The notes beneath the pieces are model-generated. The model searched no databases. It was given only the letters and a program-made list of their open reading frames with translations, and was not told the origin of the DNA. Shown here piece after piece: positions 13,519-19,614 of a stretch of DNA of 28,056 bases. Where the stretch lies: positions 1 to 28,056 of IMG/VR virus record IMGVR_UViG_3300046642_000759. One strand, 5' to 3'. Origin of the DNA: a virus. How positions within the stretch are numbered: the stretch's first letter is position 1; each line of letters opens with the position of its first letter. A program made the translations under genes and the position numbers.

Positions 13519-13613
13519 GCCATGAACTCGACCGCCTGTGCGACCGCGGCGTTATCAGGTACAGCCGCCGCAAGGGCGGCTACGTCATGACCCAAGCAAG
13601 AAAGGAAGACTAA
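13509..13613 (+). pseudogene. orphan coding segment after 13518 (possible frameshift)
   Basis: The frame reads WDLSHELDRLCDRGVIRYSR, then RKGGYVMTQARKED before TAA at 13611-13613. It has a winged-helix-like C-terminus pattern (ELxRLxxxGxIxxSRxKGGY). The only ATG inside it is late, and the upstream GTG at 13464 would give a less natural start. A -1 shift near 13510 would give LLEKYGDLSHELDRLCDRGV. The next gene's leader repeat is encoded within its last codons. Confidence 0.35.
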
Positions 13614-13614
13614 C

Positions 13615-13917
13615 GTGACCACCAAGATGTCCCTCCCCACCTGCGAGGTCCGCGTCTCTACCTTAACCGGCCTCTACTATCTTGGCTTCGGGCCAACACG
13701 CTCGCGCTCAGAGTACAAGACCTTTAAGGGCGCCGTCAAGTCGGCCGTCCGCAAGGGATACGAGGTCCTCACCACAGAGGACCCTATGATCGAGTTTGTC
13801 AAGAACGAGAGGAAGACAAAGATCGTAACCAACCTCATGAGCGGCAGGCTCATCCGCATCGGTGTCAATACGGACCCCTGCTGTGACCCATCAACCGAGA
13901 GCTACTGGAGCAAGTAA
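13615..13917 (+). CDS. hypothetical protein, GTG start
   Basis: 100 residues; GTG at 13615 preceded by AAGCAAGAAAGGAAGACTAAC, the repeated leader. TCEVRVSTLTGLYYLGFGPT, YKTFKGAVKSAVRKGYEVLT and the ending TDPCCDPSTESYWSK are visible. It is basic in its centre (KNERKTKIVTNL) with no recognised motif. Two cysteines at the end could form a disulphide or metal site. Confidence 0.6.
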   Translation: MTTKMSLPTCEVRVSTLTGLYYLGFGPTRSRSEYKTFKGAVKSAVRKGYEVLTTEDPMIEFVKNERKTKIVTNLMSGRLIRIGVNTDPCCDPSTESYWSK

Positions 13918-13919
13918 AC

Positions 13920-14102
13920 ATGATGAAGGCACTGGAGATAGTGGCCGCCGACAGGTGGAACCTCCTAAGCTACAAGGCCGCCGTCCGCGCCCTCCTGGCC
14001 TCTGGCCACGCAGCCGGCCATGCCGGCTCTACCTGGGGGGACCTCCCCCAGGAGGTCCAGCGGGACCTGCTGGCCCTGTGGACGAAGAAAAGGGAGGCCT
14101 AG
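13920..14102 (+). CDS. hypothetical 60-residue protein
   Basis: ATG at 13920 (or 13923), two bases after the previous stop; only a weak purine stretch (GGAGCAAG) serves as ribosome-binding site. MMKALEIVAADRWNLLSYKA, AHAGSTWGDLPQEVQRDLLA are visible; helical, no known motif. It is followed by a terminator, closing the operon. Confidence 0.5.
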   Translation: MMKALEIVAADRWNLLSYKAAVRALLASGHAAGHAGSTWGDLPQEVQRDLLALWTKKREA

Positions 14103-14142
14103 GGGCCTCCAGGGGTAGGGCTATAACCCTCCTCCCCGGCTG

Positions 14143-14166
14143 GGCCCCCCCAGAGGGGCCTCTTTT
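14143..14166 (+). terminator. intrinsic terminator
   Basis: GGCCCC (14143-14148), loop CCCAGA, GGGGCC (14155-14160), then TCTTTT. It separates the gene at 13920 from that at 14191. Confidence 0.6.
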
Positions 14167-14190
14167 ACAAGCAAGAAAGGAAAGAAACCC

Positions 14191-14793
14191 ATGCAGTACG
14201 TCATTAAGAACCACAATGCCCTCATAGGGGAGGCGTTTGCCTTCCTGTGGAGGGACAACCTCAGCCGCCAAAAGAGCGAGGCTGGGAGCTACAACCCCGG
14301 CCAGTACTACTACGTTACCGCCTCCGACGTCGAGGCCCAGGTCCGCCTGTTCATCGAGGAGGACCTGGAGCACGTGGAGCGGGGCAGCAAGGGGCGGGCC
14401 TGGGGGCGAGGCTATAGTCGCATCACCGTGAGGGGCAACCTACTCAGCGATGTCCGCAAGTGGCTGCTCTGCAACCTGAGCCTGGAGCGCCATAACTTCG
14501 GCAGGGGCCACGTCAGTGGGATGCGATTTCGCCCTAGAGGCGCACCGCTCCACCCCTCTGAGGTCCAGACCATGGAGAGGAGAGAGAGGCGCAAGGCCAA
14601 TGGCCCGGTGATCCACTTTAAGGCGAGGGCCAAGGGTGGCTCGCTGCTCTGCTCAATCAAGCCGAGGTCCCCGTGGTCGCGGCACAAGCACCGCGTCTAC
14701 TCTACGGAGGCCCAGAAGGAGGTGACTTGTCCCCGCTGCGCTAAGGCCCTCTCCGAGGGACGCAGCCAACCAAAGTGGTGGGTAGGCAAATGA
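14191..14793 (+). CDS. hypothetical protein with C-terminal Cys/His cluster
   Basis: 200 residues; ATG at 14191 with AAGCAAGAAAGGAAAGAAACCC upstream (repeated leader). The N-terminal half has KNHNALIGEAFAFLWRDNLS and YYYVTASDVEAQVRLFIEED, the middle is basic (RRERRKANG), and the end contains LLCSIKPRSPW, HKHRVYS and VTCPRCAKAL. C-x-n-H-x-n-C-x-x-C could bind zinc; the layout resembles small phage proteins with a terminal V-T-C-x-x-C motif. Function unknown. Confidence 0.6.
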   Translation: MQYVIKNHNALIGEAFAFLWRDNLSRQKSEAGSYNPGQYYYVTASDVEAQVRLFIEEDLEHVERGSKGRAWGRGYSRITVRGNLLSDVRKWLLCNLSLERHNFGRGHVSGMRFRPRGAPLHPSEVQTMERRERRKANGPVIHFKARAKGGSLLCSIKPRSPWSRHKHRVYSTEAQKEVTCPRCAKALSEGRSQPKWWVGK

Positions 14794-14969
14794 AGATGAA
14801 CAACGCTAAGCCTTTCGTCTGCTCGATCTGCCAGAGGGAGGTCACCGATGAGTGGGGCAACAACCCCGCCCCCATCTGCGAGGGGAGGTGCTGCGACGAG
14901 TGCGACCTCTCTATCGTCCTGCCCGCACGCATTCGCCGACTGAACAGGGAGAAGATACGTGGCCTTTAA
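14790..14969 (+). CDS. small zinc-finger phage protein
   Basis: 59 residues; ATG at 14790 overlaps the previous stop (ATGA). CSIC (residues 11-14), then GNNPAPICEGRCCDECD places a second group of cysteines about 20 residues later; this C-x-x-C ... NNP-x-P-x-C ... RCCDxCN pattern is a common small phage zinc protein. The C-terminus IVLPARIRRLNREKIRG is basic. Probable nucleic-acid binding; no direct evidence. Confidence 0.7.
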   Translation: MKMNNAKPFVCSICQREVTDEWGNNPAPICEGRCCDECDLSIVLPARIRRLNREKIRGL

Positions 14970-15189
14970 CATGTGTAGCCCGTCGGAGGATGCCGAGGAG
15001 GTCCTCGTCGATGCACTCGATGCCACTCTCAAGCTGATCGGGATCGCACTAGAGGAGGACAAGTTTGAGCTCCTCTCCCTGTGGTTCCTAGGGCAGATGA
15101 GTACCGCCTATAGCGCTGGCTACAGGGAGGCTAAGGGCGAGGAGGAGCTATTCAGGGACCTCTTTGAGGAGAGCAAGAGTGGACTGTAA
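14959..15189 (+). CDS. hypothetical acidic helical protein
   Basis: 76 residues from GTG 14959 (AGGGAGAAGATAC upstream); ATG 14971 is an alternative. SEDAEEVLVDALDATLKLIG, EEDKFELLSLWFLGQMSTAY and an acidic end (EELFRDLFEESKSGL) are visible. Soluble and all helical by eye, no known family. It ends the block before the terminator at 15265. Confidence 0.55.
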   Translation: MAFNMCSPSEDAEEVLVDALDATLKLIGIALEEDKFELLSLWFLGQMSTAYSAGYREAKGEEELFRDLFEESKSGL

Positions 15190-15264
15190 CCACGCCTGAG
15201 GGATTAAAGATTGCACTCGATGCGTCTCCCCCAGGCGGGCGGCGCATCAGGGGCAATCCCGCCC

Positions 15265-15285
15265 AAAAGGCCAAGGAGGCCTTTT
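15265..15285. terminator. bidirectional terminator that also holds the next ribosome-binding site
   Basis: AAAAGGCC (15265-15272), loop AAGGA, GGCCTTTT (15278-15285): a perfect 8-bp stem with A and U tracts. AAGGAGG (15273-15279), the ribosome-binding site of the gene at 15290, occupies loop and stem. It therefore ends upstream transcription and may also mask translation start of the exported protein. Confidence 0.7.
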
Positions 15286-15289
15286 CCTG

Positions 15290-15934
15290 ATGAAGAAACT
15301 TTTGCTCATGGCTACAGTGGCAGTCCTGGCATTCGCCAGTCCAGCTGCGGCTGACGTCATCATCGACAACCACCTCAGCGGTACCGGCGACAACGTGGTG
15401 TTCGACAGCTTCAACAGTGTCACCAATGTTGCAGTCGGCAGCTTTAACGGGCAGCATCAAGGGCTCGTTGACTTCAGTTGCTTGGGCGGCTGCCTCGGTT
15501 TCACTGGAGCGGCGAACGGCAACGACATCAAGATCGCCGACACCAACGACCTGAAAGTTCAGGTCTTCGACACGACCGGCCTTCACGTGTTGCAGACGCA
15601 AACCGATGTCTTTTCTTTGAAGGGCAGCGGAGATGCGACTGCGTTCGTGATCGCTGACGAAGCGAACGGCACCCAGAAGCTGTTCACGTTCGCTCTCGGT
15701 ACGCTAAGTCTGTCGTCACAGTCCGGTTTCACCCTGAGCGCAATCAACGGCGAAACAATCGACTCGTTCAGGGTCGCCACAACCGGCAACCTCACGGACT
15801 TCGAGCACTACCGGATCGACGTCGCAGCAGCGGCGGTTCCTGGCCCGGTCGTGGGTGCGGGACTGCCGGGGCTGATTACTGCGTGTCTCGGCCTCTGGGG
15901 ATTGCAGCGTCGGCGACGTACACTGCAAGCGTAG
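15290..15934 (+). CDS. exported protein with PEP-CTERM-like sorting tail (1)
   Basis: 214 residues. A signal peptide MKKLLLMATVAVLAFASPAA precedes an A-D cleavage site. The mature part is beta-rich, low in lysine, with C64 and C68 (FSCLGGCLGF) and many D/N/T residues. The C-terminus has VPGP (183-186), GAGLPGLITACLGLWGLQ as a membrane segment and RRRR, the tripartite exosortase sorting signal seen in Bradyrhizobium-type proteins. In that family the tail is cut by an exosortase after transport to the outer surface; the host must supply exosortase. Likely a moron of host origin. The 3-residue shift after the signal fits export; function of the mature part is unknown. Confidence 0.7.
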   Translation: MKKLLLMATVAVLAFASPAAADVIIDNHLSGTGDNVVFDSFNSVTNVAVGSFNGQHQGLVDFSCLGGCLGFTGAANGNDIKIADTNDLKVQVFDTTGLHVLQTQTDVFSLKGSGDATAFVIADEANGTQKLFTFALGTLSLSSQSGFTLSAINGETIDSFRVATTGNLTDFEHYRIDVAAAAVPGPVVGAGLPGLITACLGLWGLQRRRRTLQA

Positions 15935-16056
15935 TATCGTTTTGACCCTGCCCTAAGTCGGGACCGGACGGGAGGTTAGACTAAGAGAGGGCACGACCAT
16001 TGACCGTTCCGGCGGTAGGTACGGCCCTCGCCTTCACATACAGGAGTGATCAAGAT

Positions 16057-16728
16057 ATGAGACGGCTACTTCTAGCCTCTGCGGCCGTGCTGGCGCTATC
16101 CGCACCAGCTCTAGCCGATACCTACCAGATGGACAGCTTCACTGTGAATGCGGGGGAGCAGAATGTCCACATAACCTCGCCGATCGACCTGACCGTTCAG
16201 GCTGGAGATATCACGCTGCATTCAGCTACGCAGGGTGACCTGCTTGTCTGGTGCCTCGATCTGACTGACCTATTGTTCCAGCCATACAAATTCAACGAGA
16301 CGGTCTATGGCGGGGGCAACCTTCCGGGTCTTCCGGCCGGTGGCCTGAGCGCTGTGCAAATCCGTGAGATCGCCTCACTGATGAAATTTGGCTTGACGGT
16401 CAACCCCGACGCGGACAATGACGCGGCGGTACAACTCGCGATCTGGAAAACGGAGTATGGCAACGCCTTTACCGACACTGGCTTGTCTGCGTCGCTTTCG
16501 GCCAAGGTGGCACTCCTACTGCTCGATGCGGCCAACGGAGGCCTGATCGACTGTCCGACCTGTACCCTCACCGTACTGTCGGACGCCGTGAGTGCGCCCA
16601 ATCAGGCACTTGGCTTTGCGTCAGTACCAGTTCCTGCCCCAATCGTTGGGGCGGGTCTACCTGGGCTGATCGCAGGATGCCTCGGTCTCTGGGGTCTCCA
16701 GAAGCGTCGGCGTAGCAAGCTCGCATAA
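16057..16728 (+). CDS. exported protein with PEP-CTERM-like tail and Cys-Gln pair (2)
   Basis: 223 residues; the frame is open from 16000, but ATG 16057 has AGGAG 10 bases upstream and opens the signal peptide MRRLLLASAAVLALSAPALA. VWCLDL (C66) and AAVQLAIWKTEYG (Q126) resemble the Cys and Gln of thioester-forming TQxA/TED domains. Further cysteines are C166 and C169. The tail VPVPAPIVGAGLPGLIAGCL and KRRR matches that of the gene at 15290, so both share one sorting system. Together they look like host-derived surface proteins. Whether a thioester forms is inferred only. Confidence 0.7.
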   Translation: MRRLLLASAAVLALSAPALADTYQMDSFTVNAGEQNVHITSPIDLTVQAGDITLHSATQGDLLVWCLDLTDLLFQPYKFNETVYGGGNLPGLPAGGLSAVQIREIASLMKFGLTVNPDADNDAAVQLAIWKTEYGNAFTDTGLSASLSAKVALLLLDAANGGLIDCPTCTLTVLSDAVSAPNQALGFASVPVPAPIVGAGLPGLIAGCLGLWGLQKRRRSKLA

Positions 16729-16738
16729 AGCTAACTTG

Positions 16739-16773
16739 CCCTGGCGGGGGCTTGCTCCTGCCGGGGTCTTTTC
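16739..16773 (+). terminator. strong intrinsic terminator
   Basis: CCCTGGCGGG (16739-16748), loop GGCTTGCT, CCTGCCGGGG (16757-16766), then TCTTTTC. All ten positions pair, two of them G-U. It closes the pair of exported-protein genes. Confidence 0.75.
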
Positions 16774-16781
16774 TTCACTAC

Positions 16782-16855
16782 CGGCAGCGAGTGAAGCCGC
16801 TGCCGTAAGGCCCCGAGGCTCTCTTTAGGGTCCCCGCCCTTCTGGGAGCCTCGGG
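16782..16855. repeat. two further perfect hairpins
   Basis: CGGCAGCG/CGCTGCCG (16782-16789 and 16798-16805, 8-base loop) and CCCGAGGCTC/GAGCCTCGGG (16812-16821 and 16846-16855, 24-base loop holding AGGG/CCCT). With the preceding terminator they form a run of three stem-loops. They may strengthen the boundary of the exported-protein unit or act as a processing site. Confidence 0.75.
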
Positions 16856-16878
16856 TATTTCAAAATAGGAGAAGGAAT

Positions 16879-17085
16879 ATGGGACGACCTAGCTACTACG
16901 ACGACAACTACGGCCACTGGGAGATCAATGGCGAGGAGGACCTCGAGTACTACCGACAGACCCAAGCGGCGAGCGTCAGGAAGAAGTGCAGCGGCTGTGG
17001 CAGGACGGTAAAGATCAAGCCAGACTACGCCTACTGCAACGGCTGCGCAGAGAAGATCGAGAGAGGATGGGATGTGGGAGGTTAG
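16879..17085 (+). CDS. small zinc-ribbon phage protein
   Basis: 68 residues; ATG at 16879 with ATAGGAGAAGGAAT upstream. MGRPSYYDDNYGHWEINGEE, then KKCSGCGRTVKIKPDYAYCN with CAEK gives two CxxC pairs, 20 residues apart. This N-terminal DDNYGHWEI and zinc-ribbon pattern occurs in many small phage proteins of unknown role. Confidence 0.7.
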   Translation: MGRPSYYDDNYGHWEINGEEDLEYYRQTQAASVRKKCSGCGRTVKIKPDYAYCNGCAEKIERGWDVGG

Positions 17086-17176
17086 CAGTGGTGAGGCCCT
17101 CGAGGCCTGTTTCTTCTTGGGGCTAGTTCTATCGAGCTGGCTCTGCCTGTACATCATAAGCAAGAAAGGAACGTGA
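17072..17176 (+). CDS. 34-residue single-span membrane protein
   Basis: MWEVSSGEALEACFFLGLVL, then SSWLCLYIISKKGT. ATG at 17072 overlaps the previous gene and has GAGAGGATGG a few bases upstream. One hydrophobic segment (about residues 13-29) is followed by Lys-Lys, consistent with a small inner-membrane protein. The leader repeat AAGCAAGAAAGGAA overlaps its end. Could be a lysis or immunity accessory, but this is only inference. Confidence 0.45.
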   Translation: MWEVSSGEALEACFFLGLVLSSWLCLYIISKKGT

Positions 17177-17179
17177 ACG

Positions 17180-17266
17180 GTGCCGCACCGATTGCGCTGT
17201 ATATGTGCACGCAGCGCAGTTAGGGCGACATTGCCCAAACCAGGAAAGGACTACTCCTATGGCTGA
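17180..17266 (+). CDS. possible 28-residue peptide
   Basis: GTG 17180 lies about 9 bases after the AAGGAA of the leader repeat at 17158-17171; it reads VPHRLRCICARSAVRATLPK and ends over the start of the next gene. It is basic with two cysteines. The leader repeat argues for a gene here, but the peptide itself has no recognisable feature; the GTG at 17173 is another option. Confidence 0.25.
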   Translation: MPHRLRCICARSAVRATLPKPGKDYSYG

Positions 17267-17651
17267 AACTAAACGCGAGCTCCGCGTAGCTCCTCCCCTC
17301 CCCGACAATATTGACGATTGGACGCGGCACATCAAGGCCGAGCGCACTCTCAATGATGCGGTGGAGGATATCCACAGGGTCTTGGTTAATGAAGACCCTA
17401 AGTATCGCGCACTCCTGCGGGCTACCTATGATGCCCACGCCGTAGAGGGATCACTGTCCATGGACAATGCCCTAGCGGCGATGGCGATCCGCAAGAAGGC
17501 TGAGGATACCAACAACAGTGAAGTCGCCGAGGAGAAGCTCGCGGTCATTAACATGGCGCTTGGCGTTGTGTTGAGGCGCTATAAGGCTTCTCGCAAGCAG
17601 CGACGCAACACCATTGGTGGAGAGGAGGTCCCACCAGAGAATAACGATTAA
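17259..17651 (+). CDS. hypothetical protein, helical
   Basis: 130 residues; ATG 17259 has CAGGAAAGG upstream and is preferred over the longer frame start at 17205. LRVAPPLPDNIDDWTRHIKA, LNDAVEDIHRVLVNEDPKYR and a basic LRRYKASRKQRRN are visible. The pattern is of a soluble helical protein with a positively charged end; no family recognised. A terminator at 17673 follows. Confidence 0.6.
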   Translation: MAETKRELRVAPPLPDNIDDWTRHIKAERTLNDAVEDIHRVLVNEDPKYRALLRATYDAHAVEGSLSMDNALAAMAIRKKAEDTNNSEVAEEKLAVINMALGVVLRRYKASRKQRRNTIGGEEVPPENND

Positions 17652-17672
17652 ATCTCTTCACTTACTATACAG

Positions 17673-17697
17673 CCGGGGCGCAAATGCCCCGGTTCTT
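17673..17697 (+). terminator. intrinsic terminator
   Basis: CCGGGGC (17673-17679), loop GCAAAT, GCCCCGG (17686-17692), then TTCTT. It separates the genes at 17259 and 17741. Confidence 0.7.
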
Positions 17698-17740
17698 ACG
17701 CATGCATGGTGCCGCGTGAAACAAAGAAAAGGATCAAAAA

Positions 17741-18619
17741 ATGAAATGCGTATGTCCTATGGGCGGGGATCGGACCTGCCCCGACGACTGCCCCCTTGCG
17801 GTATGGGCTGGCCTATCGAAAACCGACCGCAAGGCTCAACGTAAGTCCGTAGCCGAGAGACTTTATAGGCAGGGCTTGACGATGGAGCAGATCGCGACCC
17901 AGCTTGGCGTGAGCCACATGACTATCGTCCGCGATCTCAGGGAATTTGAACATAATGTTCAAATTAAACCTGCTAAGACCGAGCGCAATCCCAAGGGTGC
18001 GGGCCGCCCCAAGGGCAAGAAGACAGCCAAGCGAGCCCCGCGTAAGGAGGGGGAGAAGCAGGCGCAGCGCTCCGTCAATGCCCGACCAGAGGACTGGGAC
18101 CAGTTCAAGGCTAAGGCCATAGCGGAAGGGAAAACGGCTGCACAGAAACTAGGCGAGCTCGTTGCCGAGCCAGTGATCGATCCGACATCACTATCCATGA
18201 CGGCGCAGCAGAAGCTAGACATTGCATTACGGCAACAGAAGAACCGCAACGACGCAATTTTTGAGCAACGAGTTCGCGGTGAAGTTGTCAGGCGCGTTGA
18301 CGAGATCATGCTGCCCCTCTGGAAAGAGCGCATCGAGGAGGCCAAGAACCTCTACGTGGGCCGCAGGGGGATCATGGATAAGGTGACGTATAATCTCATC
18401 TGGGGCTGCCTTCACCCCGATAGTCGTCTATCCACCAGCCCTGAGAGGCTCGCCAAGGCGTTCAATGCATTCGAGTCATTTGAGAAGCGACTCCTCGCTG
18501 AGAAGGACTCGCCAACCAATATGCCGGACATACCGGACAACCTCGCGGCCTGGGATAAGATGAAGGCAGAGGCGCAAAAGAGTAGACGCGCTAATCGCAA
18601 TGCTGTGAAGCGCCGATAA
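17741..18619 (+). CDS. helix-turn-helix DNA-binding protein
   Basis: 292 residues; ATG 17741 with AAAAGGATC about 10 bases upstream. Four cysteines at the N-terminus (CVCP, TCPDDC) may bind metal. RLYRQGLTMEQIATQLGVSH, then MTIVRDLREFE (about 42-70) is a good helix-turn-helix, followed by a basic linker (GRPKGKKTAKRAPRKEGEKQ) and a helical C-terminal half. In pattern it resembles DNA-binding proteins of plasmid/phage replication or partition, but no ParB or RepA signature is present. A 23-bp palindrome sits in its own coding DNA at 17943-17965. Confidence 0.65.
   Translation: MKCVCPMGGDRTCPDDCPLAVWAGLSKTDRKAQRKSVAERLYRQGLTMEQIATQLGVSHMTIVRDLREFEHNVQIKPAKTERNPKGAGRPKGKKTAKRAPRKEGEKQAQRSVNARPEDWDQFKAKAIAEGKTAAQKLGELVAEPVIDPTSLSMTAQQKLDIALRQQKNRNDAIFEQRVRGEVVRRVDEIMLPLWKERIEEAKNLYVGRRGIMDKVTYNLIWGCLHPDSRLSTSPERLAKAFNAFESFEKRLLAEKDSPTNMPDIPDNLAAWDKMKAEAQKSRRANRNAVKRR
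17943..17965. repeat. 23-bp perfect palindrome inside the helix-turn-helix gene
   Basis: AATTTGAACAT - A - ATGTTCAAATT, eleven base pairs each side. It is AT-rich in a GC-rich gene and encodes EFEHNVQI just after the helix-turn-helix. Its shape is that of an operator or partition-type site for a dimeric protein. Confidence 0.75.
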
Positions 18620-18670
18620 AAATGAGGAGCCACCGGTGACCGACGACCTAATGTAAGGATGGCAGCGCAG

Positions 18671-18744
18671 CGCCCTCTGGCGGAGGGCGTCACGGTGCAA
18701 TCTGCACCACTAGGATGGCTGTCACGTTGGCCAAAAAAGGCCAA
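18671..18744. repeat. three consecutive hairpins between genes
   Basis: CGCCCTC/GAGGGCG (18671-18689), GGTGCA/TGCACC (18694-18708) and TTGGCC AAAAAA GGCCAA (18727-18744). None is followed by a typical U-run on the + strand. They fill the gap between the stop at 18619 and the ATG at 18778 and may form a regulatory leader. Confidence 0.6.
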
Positions 18745-18777
18745 GTCAGGAAGCCATTCCCAAACCAGGAGCTTAAT

Positions 18778-19084
18778 ATGTCAGAGCCTAGATTCACTAT
18801 CTCAGAAGTTAGTCGATCAAGCTAAGCGGGCTGGAACAGAGGTTTCCAAACACATGCAGTCTCTTGCCATCTTCTTAGGAGATGTCAAAAAGGCCCATGA
18901 AGCCATCGCCGCTCTCCCAGAGGATAGGGCAAAGGTTAATGAATATATCAAGACCCTAGATGGCAAAGCCTTCGATATCACTGTCGATGACATCATGAAC
19001 GAATCAGGAGTTCGTGACGTGCAAGGCACACGCGCCTTTGTCTACGCTCTCCACAAGAAGCTCTTGGAAAATAAACCCCGCTAA
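18778..19084 (+). CDS. helical protein, start region probably frameshifted
   Basis: The best start by signal is ATG 18778 (CAGGAG seven bases upstream), which reads MSEPRFTISEVSRSS and stops at 18825. The main coding frame is one base on and runs SQKLVDQAKRAGTEVSKHMQ, then SLAIFLGDVKKAHEAIAALP to the stop at 19084, with no good start of its own (GTG 18695 lies in a hairpin; ATG 18659 has poor spacing). A one-base shift near 18800-18825 would give MSEPRFTI joined to QKLVDQAKRAG. Protein: helical, ends YALHKKLLENKPR, no known family. Confidence 0.5.
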
Positions 19085-19124
19085 AAAGGAGAGGGAGGGC
19101 GGGGCAGCCCCCCGTCCTCTCTTT
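19085..19124 (+). terminator. imperfect terminator-like hairpin
   Basis: AAAGGAGAGGGAGGGCGGGG pairs with CCCCCCGTCCTCTCTTT with a bulge and a CAG-type loop, right after the stop at 19084. The U-tract is short (CTTTG), so termination may be weak. Confidence 0.4.
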
Positions 19125-19130
19125 GAAAAA

Positions 19131-19373
19131 ATGGATCATCAACTCGTTCAAAGAATGCAGGTCCACTGGAAGAAGGGACTAGAAAATTTTCGATCTTTCT
19201 TCCACCTGTTGGGAGAGGCCAAGGGTGAGATCGGAAATAACGCATTACCAAGTTGGTGCCTCAATACAGTTGGCGTCGGCTTTAGCCGGGTCACTCAAAT
19301 AGCCGGCGTACTTCAGAAAGAGGATGAGCTGAGAGCAAGACAAGATATCGCTAAGGCTCGCGAAGCGGCATAG
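19131..19373 (+). CDS. hypothetical helical protein, 5' part of a split gene
   Basis: 80 residues; ATG 19131 without a clear ribosome-binding site (CTTTGAAAAA upstream). MDHQLVQRMQVHWKKGLENF, then RSFFHLLGEAKGEIGNNALP and DELRARQDIAKAREAA. TAG at 19371. Directly after, in the -1 frame, an unbroken protein-like segment without a start follows (19355-19564). The two would join as KAREAAIVGEDDIRFGHWL. The 19131 part alone may therefore be truncated. Confidence 0.5.
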   Translation: MDHQLVQRMQVHWKKGLENFRSFFHLLGEAKGEIGNNALPSWCLNTVGVGFSRVTQIAGVLQKEDELRARQDIAKAREAA

Positions 19374-19564
19374 TTGGCGAAGACGATATTCGGTTTGGTC
19401 ACTGGTTAATCGATCACGGCATCGATATCACTCGTCATGACCGAGCCGCTCTCATCAAGCTTGGGTCAAACCTCGAGGCCATGCGCCAGGTCCTAGAAAG
19501 AACCGATCGCTCATCTTATCAATATATCTGGGAGGAGGCTCGAGCCCAACTGCCACCGACGTGA
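19355..19564 (+). pseudogene. coding segment without start, 3' part of a split gene
   Basis: Reads IVGEDDIRFGHWLIDHGIDI, TRHDRAALIKLGSNLEAMRQ and VLERTDRSSYQYIWEEARAQ. The block FGxWLxxxGIDxTxxDRAAL with a T-x-R-S-x-x-x-I-W end recurs in rhizobial and phage proteins of DNA-binding or replication type. No ATG, GTG or TTG lies in this frame ahead of the conserved block; a stop is at 19352. It is best read as the C-terminal part of the gene at 19131 after a one-base frameshift. Confidence 0.5.
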
Positions 19565-19578
19565 ACCCTTTCAACTTT

Positions 19579-19605
19579 CTCCTTTCCTTAGTGTAAGGAT
19601 AGGAG
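19579..19605 (+). promoter_or_regulatory. hairpin covering the ribosome-binding site of the 19615 gene
   Basis: CTCCTTTCCTTA (19579-19590), loop GTG, TAAGGATAGGAG (19594-19605): eleven of twelve positions pair. The 3' arm contains AGGAG, the ribosome-binding site for ATG 19615 nine bases on. No U-run follows. Confidence 0.55.
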
Positions 19606-19614
19606 AATATTGAA

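Noticed and set aside
17741-18619. ParB-type partition protein
   Set aside because: A helix-turn-helix is present but the ParB nuclease-like box is absent and no ParA gene is adjacent.
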